DNA from: Patiria miniata | Taxonomy: Eukaryota > Echinodermata > Asteroidea > Valvatida > Asterinidae | Reading direction: 5' to 3' | Length of the DNA: 64,000 nucleotides | NCBI RefSeq assembly: GCF_015706575.1 | Contig: NW_024037060.1 | Coordinates: 441,501 to 505,500 of the forward strand | In this document: positions 36,479 to 49,740 of the stretch, one piece after another | Numbering within the stretch: position 1 is the first letter of the stretch | How the letters are laid out: each line of letters begins with the position of its first letter | Program-made: the position numbers and the translations under genes | Notes under the pieces: generated by a model | Told to the model about the DNA's origin: nothing | Seen by the model: the letters and a program-made list of their open reading frames with translations, nothing else | The model's database searches: none

Positions 36479-36799
36479 CAAAAGGGATTTATTCACATGG
36501 TGCTACCGCAAACTTATCTTGTCTTAGGAAATTTGTTTCTCAAAAAGAATGCAATGCTATTGTCCCAGCTCACGAGTCTACTATAGGCAGTGTTTTCTTA
36601 CAATTCATTGCTGAGTTTTGAGATCTGAGCCTACAACATAATTGTGTGTGCAGTATGAAAGTAAAACAACTGTAGAAAGGGGAAGGGACACGTTTTGTCT
36701 GAGTGCTGCCTCGACATTCCACCCAAAAGGGAAGTGAAACCGGAGCATCAAAAATACTTCCTGAGTCCCGGATTATTACAATTAGGGTCATACAATCAT

Positions 36800-39700
36800 G
36801 TAAACAATAGTTCTGGATTTGACTGAACCCATTCAGTTGCTCTTACAACAGTTTTCCTACATTTACAAAGGAAACACTGCATATTGCTCATATATTCAGT
36901 CTGCCCTTTATAAAAAGGAACAACTCGTACTTTGCAACTGCATGCATGCATAAACAACACTGTTATGTTTTCAGTGCTCAATTATTAAATCACGGATTTG
37001 CAGAACATGTACATGTATAAAAGTTTCTGTTAAAATAAAGCAGAACGATTGAGTCTTATATCAGAGGAAAAGATTATATAAGAGGAATTTAAATGTTCTT
37101 TGAAATATTTCTGATAGGCTCTTATTTGTCCCATTCTTGTCTCGTTTGACCACAGAGTATAATACCCACTCTAAAGGAATGTAGCCTAATAAGTTTGCCC
37201 TTGATTGTCTATGTCAAATGCTTGGAACTTGGAAGAGTGTGATTTTCAGTGATCAAGCAACCCGCCTCGATTTGCCCCCCCCCCCCAAAAAAAAAATTGT
37301 CATTTTTGTCCATTGTGACTTGCAGTTGGTCAGTACATTCCATGTGATATCATTGGGGGTTGGTGTTTTGTGACTTCACACATTTCTCAAAGCCATGCTT
37401 CTCAGTATACATTGTGTCTGTCCATATTGGTCTTTATTTACTACATTTACTGTAATAAATTACTTGAGCCCACAAAATGGCAAGCAGACGTGCCAAAACA
37501 ATTGCATCAATTTCCAGCATGAATGGTGGGCTACAATGTAGCCCAATGTTGACGGTCATGTTTGTTTATTAATTATACATTACGGCTTTTGGGGTTTTGA
37601 GAGGCTTTCTCTTTTTATTGAAATTTGTTGAATGGCTATGCTTACACTGTATTGACTATTTGGGGCAAGTTCGCGCAAGGACTATAGTTAACCATTGTCG
37701 ACTAACGCTTGCCCGAACTCTGTCTAGTCGACGATGGTTGACTACGCTAGTCGACTATTTGGAACCAACCTACTGGGGTTGGTTGCTTCGCTGGTAACCA
37801 TAGCCGCGCTCGTTCATAACGTACAGCAGGGAGCCAGGATCCAGACGTTTTGCAATGACATTTTGACCAGCGTTCGACTAGAGACGTTTGCACTTTGCTA
37901 TTAGTGCGCAGGCGTAAGGTACGTCACAAATCAACCACTAGTCGACTAATGGTCCTTGCCCGAACTTGGCCTTGGATGAATGACCTTAGAAATTATACCG
38001 CATTGCAGATTGCTCATCGGCGAATCAAAAATGGGAAATCCCAAGCTTTTGCAATCCATTGTGTTTTTGCACTTTACAGGATATTGTCCAGGGCAGCTGT
38101 TGTTTTTGTCAATAGTGAAGGCCAAGCCTTTGTCGTATAATTACACACTGTCTTAAACTTAAAAAAATAAGTACATGTACTTGGAAAAATGCCTTATCCA
38201 GTATGCTGAGGATACAGAATTTCTGCCAGTATGTCTAGGGGACCAGCTGACCTAGTCGGAGGACTTTATATACAGAACAGTGTGGTATAGCTAGAAAACT
38301 ATTCACTGCACCGGGACCTGAGGACAATTAAGATATTAGTGTGAACGAAGAGGCCTATTTTGAGATATGCTTAAAGAATGGGGTGAAATACTGAGAGGGT
38401 GGAGAAACACATCCTGTAAAAAGATGGCCTGAAGTTCGACCTTCCACCCCAAAATACAGAAAGTTGCAGCATGCATCCGGAAATGGAACCGGAGTCTTGA
38501 CATTAACAATACTTCCCCGACTCTTGCATTATTTACAGGGGGCATGAAATGGAACATGTAAATATTAGTTCTGTATTTGATTCTATAGCCATTCAGTTGC
38601 TTTTATGCTCAAACGGTATACTTCACACAACAACCTTTTTGCGTTTACAATGAAAACTGCGTGCTACGGCTCATATTTAGTCTAGTCTATTCGTGTAATG
38701 CTAAGGAGCGTGATTTGCCGTGATCAAGCAACCCCCCCTACCTCCATCCCAGCCCCTCCCCCCCCCCTCCATAAAAGTGGTGCATCTTGGTCCATATAAG
38801 AGCTGTCATTGGTCAGTAATTTCCAAGTGATGTCATTGGGGGCGGGACTTTCAGGATTGGTGAAGATTTACTCTAACTTGTCTGCATTAATAGGTGAAAT
38901 ACAGTGTGAATGACGGGCTACAAATACTTAGCTGATAGACATGTTCACCCTTACGTTTTTTTTGAGTGAGGCTTTCCTTTTCATTATTGTTATTTGCTGA
39001 ATATCTATGATCACACTGTATTTGCTTTTTGGATGCATGACCTTAGCAATTATACCGCTTTGCAGATTGCTCAAACAAAAACAAATGGCGGATTTTGAGG
39101 TATTTTTGGAACTTCCCAACAACCAAAATGTATTCAATAGTACTGCAAAAGGAAGAAGAATACAAAAGCTAAAACGCGCCGTTTTGATGTAGGGTTAACG
39201 GGCGTAAGTATATATAAGATGTGCATCTGTATCATGAACAGCGCCCGCTAGTTTCATGTGGTGTCCAGCACCCCCCCCCCCCTCCGCTTTTCTAATTTCC
39301 ACGGCGGGCAATTTTTGTTTATTCGAGTCATCCCCCATCCCCCAGTCCCCGGCACAGATTTACGCCACTACTTTGTATAGTATTACGCACTGGCTTTAAT
39401 TTGAAAAAAAAAAGTGCTTGGAAAAATGTTTCATCTAGCATGCTGAGGAAATACGTAATTACTGTGCTTTAGTCTCTGCCTAAAACTGACAAAGGTGACC
39501 CAGGCCTTATACAAAGGACTGGTAGCTATAGAAACTATTCATTGCACCGGGACATCAGGAAACTTAAGACATAAGTGTGAACGAAGAGGCATATTTTGAA
39601 ATATCTATGATGTTTAAAACAATCGGGTACTATAAAAAGATAATTGAATATTCTGTATTTGACTCGACCCATTCAGCTGCTTTTATGATTACAATTCATG

Positions 39701-40310
39701 GCTTCATGCACAACAGTGTTTCCTGTATCTACAATAAAAACTGTATGCTATTGCTAGTCATATTTAGTCTAGTCTACGTCAAATGCTTAGAACCAAGAAG
39801 GAGCGTGATTTTCAGTGATCAAGGCCCCCCCCCCCCCATCCCCTCCTTAAAAAGGTTGTGCATCTTGGCCCACAGAGAGTTGTCAATGGTCAGTACTTTC
39901 CCAAGTGATGTCATTGGCGGCGGGAGTTTCAGGATTGATTATTTGCGAATTCATTGACACATTTCTCAGAGCTGTGCCTTTCAGTATAAAGTTGTGTCTA
40001 TCCATACTAATATTTGCTAAAATTACTCTAATAAGTTGTCTACATTTAGGTTAACTAGGTGGGATACAATGCTTAACTGATAGTAATGTTTACCCTTACA
40101 TTTGTTTTTGTCAGTGAGTGAGGCTTTCATTTTTACTGAGAATGTTTTGAATGGCTATGCTGACGCTCTAATTGCTAATTGGGTGACCTTAGAAATATTG
40201 CCTACTTGCAGATTGCTCATCGATGAATGGAAGGGGGAAATCCCAAGCATATGCAACACATGGTACATTTTTGCCGGTGTGAATGGACAGTTTGTACTTT
40301 TCTAGTCACG
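36800..40310. repeat. Tandem array of about 1.2-kb units
   Basis: The joint sequence CACTGCACCGGGACCTGAGG followed by GTGTGAACGAAGAGGC occurs at about 38308 and again at about 39541, 1233 bp apart, and the blocks of the dispersed repeat follow in the same order within each unit. The first unit (36.8-38.3 kb) is longer because of a MITE insertion at 37662. The array lies between D2 and the start of duplication copy B. No coding frame. Confidence 0.7.
37662..37971. mobile_element. MITE (about 310 bp) inserted in the tandem unit
   Basis: Inverted ends GGGCAAGTTCGCGCAAGGAC / GGCCAAGTTCGGGCAAGGAC. The equivalent position in the next unit (about 39030) is uninterrupted, and flanks share TTGG. The interior holds several GTCGAC palindromes. 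Confidence 0.7.
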
Positions 40311-42547
40311 GATTGAAATAACAGAAACTGCCCTCAGTGAGAGCGTGCAGTGCAAGAGGTCTATCTGGTAAGTCACCAACCTTTAGTATCCTGTCTATTA
40401 AAGACCATCAAAGGTGTCTGAGTAACAGTCCTCACATTGTAAGGAATTTGAATTTGCCATTCAAGGGTGGATCTAGAACCACATTTTGGGGGCTTTAAAT
40501 TCGAGAAATACCCAATTTGGAAATGTTCGGGCCCTATGGTTAGATTAGACTGGTATTCGACCCACAATGGTTAGGTTAGACTGGTTTTCCCGTCCAGAAT
40601 CAATGACGTAAGGACTGGGAACCAGGCTTATTGCATAAAAGATCTGTTTGTGCTCGAAAGCAACTCAAAATAAAAGCCTCTTTGAGAGAGTTGAAAACAC
40701 CAAATGGAATGAGAAAAAAAAATTGCAAAACTTTAACATACGAGTTGAACTTTCCTTTGGGGAAAAAAAGTGTTGTTTTGGGTGAAGAGCACTGACAGTG
40801 CATCTTGAAATCTATGTCGTGGTTCCAGTACAAACTGGATTCTTAAGATGCATTTTTCTAAACCAGTGAGTTCGGAATTCACCTACAACAGAAGTTTGAT
40901 AAAATTTGCTTATCTCTGTTAAGCAAATTTGTAATCATTTACACATCATTTTGGCGGTCAATAGCATGATTTATTTATTTTATTGATTATAAGTATGAAC
41001 ATATTAATACATCTACACTAAGACTACGAAGCATCAGTTCATCACAACATGCTGTTATATACATACATTTTATACTATTAGACAAATTTAGTTGTGTATA
41101 AGAACATTCCATTCCTGTAAATTTATGCTTAGGGAGACACATCATCAAAACATACAACATGTACCTTGGGGAGAACAGGTGAGATTAGGGAGACATTTGA
41201 ATGTCTCTGCGATGTTTTGAGGCAAAGTTTTAGTATTGCAAATACAATGTAGGCTAAGACTTTCATTTCTAGTTATGTGCCGATTAAAAACATTTGAAAT
41301 GAAGCATCTCTTTCTTTACATGTACATTTGACATTGTAATAACTAAAAATCAGATAAAAGTTTTAAAGCTGTGTATATGAAAACTAAATACTCTACAAGA
41401 TTAATACAGGTTTATAGCCCAGTTTGTGTGAGGGGTGGGTTTTTTTCACTTAAAAATTTGTTCTTTTTCCTGCTGAATATTTTGCACACTTGCAATGAAA
41501 TGCAATGAAGTAAGTAAACTGTTTAAACCCATGAAATATATGAACGTTGTAAAAGTTTTTAAATGGACAGCTAAAATTGACCCATGTTTAATTTGGAGTG
41601 GGTTGAGTCCCGCCCCCCCCCCCCCCCCCCCCCCCCCCACCCACCAACGGCTGGCTACAGCCCAGGACGATGTTAATCCATTATAAGTAAAGTTTAACCT
41701 GTCATTCTTAAACTAAAAAAAAAAAAACAGCCTTGCTAAAACATCATGTTAAACAAATTTCAGTAGCTTAACGGTTATAACAAATAAGCAATTTACATGC
41801 AGTTATTAATTACATAGAATGAAAGTAAAATGCACAAAAATACTCAGTTGCTTTTGCAACCAAACAAACTTCTAACCCACCACAATGTAATAACTTGTCC
41901 AATTACAATTACTGATGACGTCATCCTAATGTGCATGGCATATCTGGAACCTTGTGCTCTGTTTACACATGTGAATTACCTACGTTGTTTATTTGGAATA
42001 ATAATGTACCGGTACATTGTTATTTGATCAAACTGCCATATCAATATATTCTGAACAAGAAATAATTATATTCATGAATATTCACGTCTCAAATTTAAAA
42101 ACGAAATAAGCTTCAAAGTACAACTTTAAACATGGATAATATTCCAATAGGATATACAAATGAAAAAGAAATTTAATCCATCTAAACTATTTCTGTTAAT
42201 CAATCTTTAGGAATAATCACACATTTAAAATGGAGAATTTCACAGTGTTTCACATTTTCAGGTTTCTTAATTATATGCAACATACAGTAATTTTCATTGC
42301 AACAATATATAAAACTAAAATTTACCGCAATTACTCTGCAAATTTTTTTTGTTTCTTTTTGCTGATTTATAATCATTATTTCGTCGCATGCAATTTCGTG
42401 ATTTCGTCACAAGCAATTTACACGCCAAATTTTAAATCCAAGCAACTACGTTAAGGCTACGTCTGTGATGGGCAAACATTTCATCATAAGTTTTGATTGA
42501 ATGCAGTACCTGCTGCTATATCAGATTCGAACCAGCTGTTCCCGGCA

Positions 42548-42600
42548 AGCTTGGTGGTTGAGTGGTAAGATGTTCTAGGTTCGAGTCACACTCGAGTAAG
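42548..42600 (+). repeat. tRNA-derived SINE-like fragment
   Basis: A-box-like TTGGTGGTTGAGTGG followed by B-box GGTTCGAGTC. The equivalent in copy A (about 26215-26245) is more degraded. Confidence 0.45.
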
Positions 42601-42859
42601 ATCGTATTTTTTGTCACAAGACCCATCAGACAGCACTCAGTATACAGTGGTTTAGGAATTTGAAGTGGTGAAGGGCAAAACCTATTGTTAAACTACGAAT
42701 ATTTAAATTGTTCTTTTGCAGTACGGTACATGTACATGGAGGTACGTACTCACAAAACAGGTTGGGAAACTTTGAATGTAATTAAATGTACATACATTTA
42801 GTTACAGAGTTTAAACTACTGTATGCTATTTGTATTAACGAGCTTTAGTTACACAACAA

Positions 42860-43184
42860 CACTGCAAAAACTGTAGTGTTAATTTAACACCATTCGGTAT
42901 TTATATAGGACAACACCAGTAAAATTTAACACCAGATGGACCTATATACAGTTGAGTCTCATTATAACAAACTCGTTCAGACCTAGCCAAATTGTTTGTT
43001 ATATCAGAATTTTGTATTAAGAGGAACATTGGTACCATTCATTGTGCATAATTTATAAATGCACAGTCGGGACCAAGGCTTTATGTTTGTTATAACCAGA
43101 AGTTTGTATAAACAGAGTTTGTACTAACGAGAGTCAACTGTAGATACCAACAGTGTAAATTTAACACTGCAGTTTTTTGCAGTG
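42860..43184. mobile_element. MITE with CACTGCAAAAA ends
   Basis: Ends CACTGCAAAAACTG and, inverted, CACTGCAAAAAACTG, with subterminal GTGTTAA/TTAACACT. It has been split by the mariner-like MITE at 42947-43142. Confidence 0.7.
42947..43142. mobile_element. Mariner-like MITE nested in another MITE
   Basis: Ends TACAGTTGAGTCTC and, inverted, TACAGTTGACTCTC, starting and ending in TA, the expected Tc1/mariner target. About 196 bp, no transposase. Confidence 0.65.
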
Positions 43185-43615
43185 AAAGTGCCTAATTCTT
43201 TCAGTCACATTGTGATAGGCTGACAACGGGTGTTCTGTAAGTCAGTCGTCGATTCATATAACGGAAACTTCACTTTGCTTTTATAGGGCCTAACATTGTT
43301 ATTACAATTTGAGGTGATGAGGCGGCCACTGACGCCGAAAGTCTATGCCGAATTATGACTTGAAGAAGTGAATTGGGGAATCAGCCGTAATAAGTCTGCG
43401 TAAATAACATTATGAAACCAGCAATATGTATATGTGTATAGTCCGAGGTTATTAACAAAGAAATCTGTTAATAACATATCGTCTTTCAGACTACTCAATA
43501 AGGTGTGTTCCAAACCCCAAATGAGCTGCGAATTCATATAGGCCAGTCTTGCACTGAAGTTGATCTGAGACACTTAAGATCTATTGGTGCTTTGAAGTTT
43601 CTTTCATGCAATGAT

Positions 43616-44561
43616 TTATTCAGCTGCTGCAGCAGCCTCATTCCCAACTGCGGCATTAGCCTCACCATCGACTTGCTCATCAATTATGTAGCGAAATTCT
43701 TTATCTGCCACAAAGTCTGCAATTATGCGCCTTCGCAATAATTTGCGCATTTCTCCCACATCTGCCTCTCTTGAGGCTCGGAGCACACGCAACAGAAAAG
43801 CATAACCCTCACCTGTGGCAGCATTTACTATTGTTGTACAGCTACCTTCACCATGATTGTACAGAAGCTGCATAGCTACATTGTGGAGTTCCCTTCTGCT
43901 CTTGCCTTTGAGATAATTCCCCACTTCCTTTCCCCAGTTTTTCATGATCATTGTTCATAATTTGGTTTAGATCATCTGCGTTACTTGTTTGTACCAGTTC
44001 ACGCACCGGGCTGAACCTCATGTAATCAGAGCGTCTGAGAGCATTGTAAAATCTTCCCAGACAACCTGCTGGGCAAGAATGATATCTTTTGTCATGCTCC
44101 ACTCTTCTTCATCACCCTGTGCCCATGCCCCAAGTCCTTGATCCTCGAGGATACGGTTCATGATTTCCTTCCAATCCTCCTCTCCGATTGCCACCAAGTG
44201 ATTCTCTCATGAGCTTTTAACAGTCTCAACCCTTCCCTTATTTCTGCAGGATCCCTTCTCTCCTGGTAGTACACGTGAGCAAATTTAATATCAAATTTCA
44301 GCTCAGTATAGACTTCCAAAAACTGTATTATTGAGTTGGAACATTCATTACAGGGTGAGTAACTTAGGTACATGCGTATGGTTGAACTTGGATCCGTCAT
44401 GTTTTCTCTTAACTGTTCCAAAAATACTTCCTCTACATGTCTACCTGTCTCATTCAGATAAATATTACCATCGGCGATCAAAACTGTCTCTCTTGGCCAC
44501 CTACAACCTAGGGGGCCGAGTTGATAAAGTCGTCCATGTATCTCCTTGCCTGCTCTGCCAT
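43616..44561 (-). pseudogene. Deaminase pseudogene D3 (D1-type)
   Basis: Homologous to D1 throughout: MAEQAR start, zinc motif as H-V-E and SPCNEC, FAHVYYQ strand, and a C-terminal module with GYAFLLRVL and RRRIIADFV. The reading frame is broken at least three times: near 44515 (one C fewer than D1 in a C run), near 44200, and between 44100 and 43950. H-V-E itself is an acceptable active-site variant, as in AID. It lacks D1's acidic tract and keeps the conserved 5' exon at 44803-44860. Confidence 0.85.
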
Positions 44562-44802
44562 GTCCACTATGCAGCAGTAGTAGTGTCTGAAAAATTGCAC
44601 ATAAAAGAATATGGAAAATGAATGATATGCAACTTAGAATAATTTTTGTCAGTGTTTTCATTCCAAAATTTTTTTAATTGAACATTGTGTAACTAACATT
44701 TTGAGAATATAATACTGAGCACTAAAAAATAAATACACCAGAAATTAGTTTAAAAAAAATCACAATTAAAAATGAGAACTTATAAAACTATATATAACTC
44801 AC

Positions 44803-44860
44803 TCTAGCTGTAAGAAGTGTTACTGGTCTGTGGAAGGAGTTGTAACAAGAAGCCCAAGCT
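44803..44860 (-). other. Conserved 5' non-coding exon of D3
   Basis: Same 58-nt length and same splice borders (TTACAG / GTGAGT) as 27967-28024 upstream of D1. Confidence 0.5.
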
Positions 44861-45092
44861 CTGTAAGACTTTTAACTGTAGAAAACAAACAAAACATGAC
44901 TTAAAATAAAGGCAGTAGCTTTAACAAACTAGAATGCTGAAAAGTGCAACCCAGGATTTGTTCACGTTTCTATTTTGATACAAAAGTTGTTTTACTGAAA
45001 AATGTCATTCTCCACACCCCTTCAGTGACTTTTGTGTTTTTCCCAATTTTTTGTTTCCTTTGTCCTTTTGAGGGAGGGACGTCAACTCTAGT

Positions 45093-45473
45093 CAGTGGCG
45101 GCGCCAGACTCTAAAAAATCTCAAGCCTCAAGCCACTAGAGCAACTTAGAGGTGTAGTCGTTTGTATGAATGAGAAATGCATCAAACTGCAGAATGGTGT
45201 ATAATAACAAATGTATAAAGACGTTGGCTGCACACTATCTACGGCTGTATAAATGCATGTGTGGCATGTTTTGTCTTGAGTACCAATGTTTCAATGCTTT
45301 CATTGGCCCCAAATTTTATTAATCTTAACAGCGAAAAAATAAGCATAATTAATCTGTGTACATAAAGTGTTGGTGGAAAACGGTTGGGGGGGGGGGGGGG
45401 AGGTGGGGGGGGGGGGGGGGGGGGGGAGAACTGGGGGGGGGGGGGGGGAATGCTCCCTGTAGCGCAGCCACTG
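45093..45473. mobile_element. hAT-like MITE, duplicate of 28256-28625
   Basis: Same ends and same flanks as the copy A element. The poly-G core is much longer here, with runs at about 45385-45450. Confidence 0.75.
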
Positions 45474-45488
45474 ACTCCAGTGAATTAA

Positions 45489-48400
45489 GAGTCATTTCGT
45501 GTAAATACTTCATATAAGTGTACACGCTCAAAACATCGAATGTTTTATACTTTGTGGGATGAAAGGACTTTGGGAGCAAGTAACCAAAATAGACTTTTTA
45601 ATCCGATATTTTGCCCGTTGCCATGGTTACGGGCCATTATGTGTTTTGGCCATTTTTCGGCAATTTTGAGGCTGCAAAAAAATCATTTTTTTGCGTTATT
45701 TTCAAAGGTCATCAAGCCATACTGCAAAGTAATGTCACAAAAGTAACTATATCACGACAAAGTATCATCCTTACCCTTACAAGAAAAAAATAAAAACAGT
45801 TCTGAAAAATCTCCTTTATACTAATTTTAGACCCTATAATACAGCATGTTTTGTACTACTAGCAAAACTGCATTTTTTACCCCATTTTTATCCCTCCAAA
45901 ATGGCACTTGCCAGGGCACTCAGAATAATTTTCCTTCGGCTATGGTTAGTTCAGACATTGGTCTTTTCATATCTGGTGAGAAAATTTTGGGTTATTGTAT
46001 AGCCTTTGTGCAGTAGCGCTCCAAAAATGGTAAATTTTACAAAAACCTTAAAAAGTGTATTTTCAGTGTTTTCCTTTGTCTTGGGTAATAAACTTATATA
46101 ATTGGTATTGTTCATTAATCTAGCACATTTTCACAAACAGAATCAGACTGTTTATCATTTTTAGACCATTGGATGAATAGTAGGTAGTGTACTTTCCCCC
46201 AAACCTGGCTTGGCCCCGCCCACTCACCTGTGCCACCGAATTTTGAATGTGTATGTTGCATAACGAAACAAATGTAAATAAATAATATGCAAATGAACAC
46301 TTTAGAAATAACAGAGTTCCTTTTCACAGCCTCCCCTTCCCCAACCCCGGGGCATTGCTTGGGGTTGAGGGTGGGGTGTGACCACCCACCAATAACCTAG
46401 CACTGTCGGTACAATCATTGTCACATGGGCAAAACTCATGCGATTGCAAGCCGCAATGAATAATAATGGCCACATCCATTGTCCTCTGATTGAAGGGCAC
46501 CATTATTCAAATGATGTCCAGTCCTCCCCTCCCAGCTAGGCCCCGCTCACCAAATTCAGATTTTGATTTCTGCATGTATTTGCCTAAATTAAATTGTAAA
46601 TACGAGATATCAATTTGAAAGTGAACCTTTTACGATCTACACCAACAGCCATCTCACAGATAGCCCCTTCCCCTGCCACCCCCACTCCCAAAGCTCAAAG
46701 ATAACCACGCCCTCCCCCAACAAGTCAACAAGTACAATTTTGTTGAGATTACGTACATGCAATGGCCTTGGGGAAGTCTGAATTATGTAAGGTGGCTTTT
46801 TTTACAACACGGGGCAGCTTGAAATATCCGACAAGTGAGGAGGAGAAGGGGTGTGTATGTCGCAGGGTGTGGGTGGGGGGGGGGGGGGGGGGAGGGTGAT
46901 CTGGACACATGCATGTACGCTGTACACATTTGTTTATATTGCAAGCTACTTTGGAATTACAGTAAAAGGTTTGGTGAACAAAATGACGTTTATTTTATTA
47001 TTTTCAAAACGGAAAAGATCTGTCGATTTAGAGAGCAACTAACTCTTATTTGTTTATATTGAAATACATGTACTTTAAAACAACGATCACTCCATGAAAG
47101 CTCCGAGAGAACACAGCATCAATTTGATTGCATGAATTTCACTCTGACTTGACTTGGCTATATACATGTAGTTAGGGTCTGAAGTATTTTTTTAGTGGAA
47201 GTGTCCTCCAAATTTGTATTTGCCTAATCAACATGAAGTTTTGTGGCACCAAATACACTTCTGTAGTGTGCTTATTATTACCATGGCAACCGTTGTAAAG
47301 ACATCGGTGCTCATAAACTAAAGTCAAAAATACTTCCATTTTCAAAGCCTATTACGGTATTAAAGCCTATTAAGTATTATCCTATGACTGAAATTCATGG
47401 CTATGTAATTAACAACAATACTTGCTCAGTATGTAACGTGGCCGCCATTGGTGCGAGAAGCGCATGAAATGTTCACCTCTCAATCTGTACCATTTTGTTT
47501 GTTTTGAATCAATTACATGAATCAATTGCAGAGCATTAAATAACATCACCACAATTGTGTATATTTACTTTAGTTTTGCCAATTCGGGTTGAAAACCCAC
47601 ACATTTTTGGAATAAAATCAGTAATTATAAGTCCCTATGGCAATGACAATGGATGCATACAATTGCTTGACTGGGATGAATGTTTACACACAAATACCAC
47701 AATTATGGAAAAATATATAAAAAAACCTCTAGTGGTAACAGCAATAAAACCAAGAATGTCATATTATAGAGTAATGGTCAACCAATATTTTCCTGCCAAA
47801 TCGGTTGTAGGAAAATCGGTCAAAGTATATGCAAATCAACATGGGATCACAGTGTGTGTACCCCTCCCTTTCAGAAAAAAAACCAAATACCCGCCAGAAA
47901 GGGATAAAATCTGTTAGCACTTGTGGTTCGGTGGGGAAGTTGGTTTGTTTTTTTAATTAACACATTAACAAAACATTCCCTGCTTGTATACAAAAAAACC
48001 TGTAATTTATAAGCACCAACACATTTAGATTGTATGCCATGTAACAATGGATGCACCACAGAAGTGTGGCCATGTTGACAGTTTGGAAGAGACTCAAAAT
48101 GTCATGCTGATCTGATTACGAAATTACGATTTTGGAGGGCATAGCAGCACCCATAACGGTACTATATTCGACTCTATATGTGCTTGATCTGACCATATTT
48201 ACACATTCAATTCAATCAATCAATATAGAGGCCATTTTGAGTTTTCACTAGAGTGATAGTTGTTTTAAAGTACATGTATTTTTAATATAAAAATATGAGT
48301 TATTTGCTCTCGTAATCACCATATCACTTCTCTGTAGTGAAAATAATAAAATAAATGCAATTGTGTTAAAAAAAAAATCAGCATCATGTACATGTACCAT

Positions 48401-49740
48401 GTACATGTACCATGTACATGTATCCATCTTACATCCCCCCCCCCCGTGCTTTCCAGATATTCCAAACCACTCCCACGTTGACAAAAAAATAGCGAAACCT
48501 ACATAGTGTGTGTAAATATGTGGACTTTCCGCAAGGCAATATGTAACCTTAACAATAATACATATTCTGTATAATTCTTTGGGAGGGGAGGGGTAGTTGC
48601 TCATAATGAGCACTGGAGTAGGAAGAGGGATGGCAGGGGGTAGGCTGTGAGACGGGTACGCCTGTTGGTGTCGATTATGAAAGCTTCACTTGCAAATTGA
48701 CATCTATTTACAATATTAATTTAGGCAAATACATGCAGAAATCAAAATCTGAATTTGGTGGCAAGGGAGGGGCGGGGCCTAGCTGGGAGGGGAGGACTGG
48801 ACATCATTGGAATGATGGTGAACTTCAATCAGAGGACAATTGATATGGCAATTATTCATTGCGGCTTGCAAACGCATGAGTTTTGCCCATGTGACAATGA
48901 TTGTACCGACAATGCCAAGTTATTGGTGGGTGGTCACACCCCACCCTCAACCCCAAGCAATGCCCCCGGGGTGGGGAAGGGGAGGCTGTGAAAAGGAACT
49001 CTTATGTTATTTCTAAAGTGTTCACTTGCATATTTACATTTGTTTCGTTATGCAACATACAAGTTCAAAATTTGGAGGCACAGGGGGAGTGGGCGGGGCC
49101 TAGCCAGGTGTGGGAAGGGGGGGGGGAGTACACGACCTACTATTCATCCAATGGTCTAAAATGATACACAGTCTAATTCTGTTTGTAAAAATGTGCTAGA
49201 TTCATGAACAATACCAAATATACAAGTTATTACTCAAAACAAAGGAAAAAACTGAAAATACACTTTTTAACGTTTTTGTTAAATTTACCATTTTTGGAGC
49301 GCTACTGCACAAAGGCTATACAATAACCCAAAATTTTCTCACCAGATATGAAAAGACCAATGTCTGAACTAACCATAGCCGAAGGGAAATTATTCTGAGT
49401 GCCCTGGCAAGTGCCATTTTAAAGGGATAAAAATGGGGTAAAAAAAATCAGTTTTGCTGTATTATAGGGTCTAAAAATAGTATAAAGGAGATTTTTCAGA
49501 ACTGTTTTTCTTTTTTTCTTGTAAGGGTAAGGATGATCCTTTGTCGTGATATAGTTACTTTTGTGACATTACTTTGCAGTTTGCTGGATGACCTTTGAAA
49601 ATAACGCAAAAAATGAATTTTTGCAGCCTCAAAATGTTACTTGCTCCCTAAGTCCTTTCATCCCACAAAGTTAAAAAAAATTCGATTTTTTGAGCGTGGA
49701 CACTTATATGAAGTATTTACACGAAATTACGAAATTACTG
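45489..49740. mobile_element. 4.25-kb long-inverted-repeat element
   Basis: The left arm (about 45489-47105) and right arm (about 48243-49740) are inverted copies over their whole length: AATACTTCATATAAGTG at 45507 and inverted near 49720, AAGGACTTTGGGAGCAAGTA at 45564 and inverted near 49645, and the CCCCGGGGCATTGCTTGGGG region at 46348 inverted near 48950. Copy A lacks it; 166 bp of copy A (28641-28806) are missing here instead. The arms are non-coding. The loop (47106-48242) holds one open frame. It resembles foldback-type DNA transposons, but the family is not identified. Confidence 0.85.
47555..47917 (+). CDS. Unidentified open frame in the loop of the inverted-repeat element
   Basis: About 115 codons open to a stop at 47917, in the unique loop of the 4.25-kb element. 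The frame has no ATG at its start; a good splice acceptor (ATTTACTTTAG, ending about 47572) precedes LPIRVENPHIFG, so this could be an internal or last exon. Composition is normal, with likely beta strands (PLVVTAIKP, KSVKVYANQ) and a basic end. No family was recognised. It may be a captured host exon, an element protein or chance. Confidence 0.3.
   Translation: MCIFTLVLPIRVENPHIFGIKSVIISPYGNDNGCIQLLDWDECLHTNTTIMEKYIKKPLVVTAIKPRMSYYRVMVNQYFPAKSVVGKSVKVYANQHGITVCVPLPFRKKTKYPPERDKIC

Noticed and set aside
43616..44561. H-V-E in D3 as a dead active site
   Set aside because: H-V-E is the normal form in AID itself, so inactivity is argued from the frameshifts, not from this residue.
45349..45579. 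Proline-rich minus-strand frame
   Set aside because: It is created by the poly-G core of a hAT-like MITE and has no independent support.
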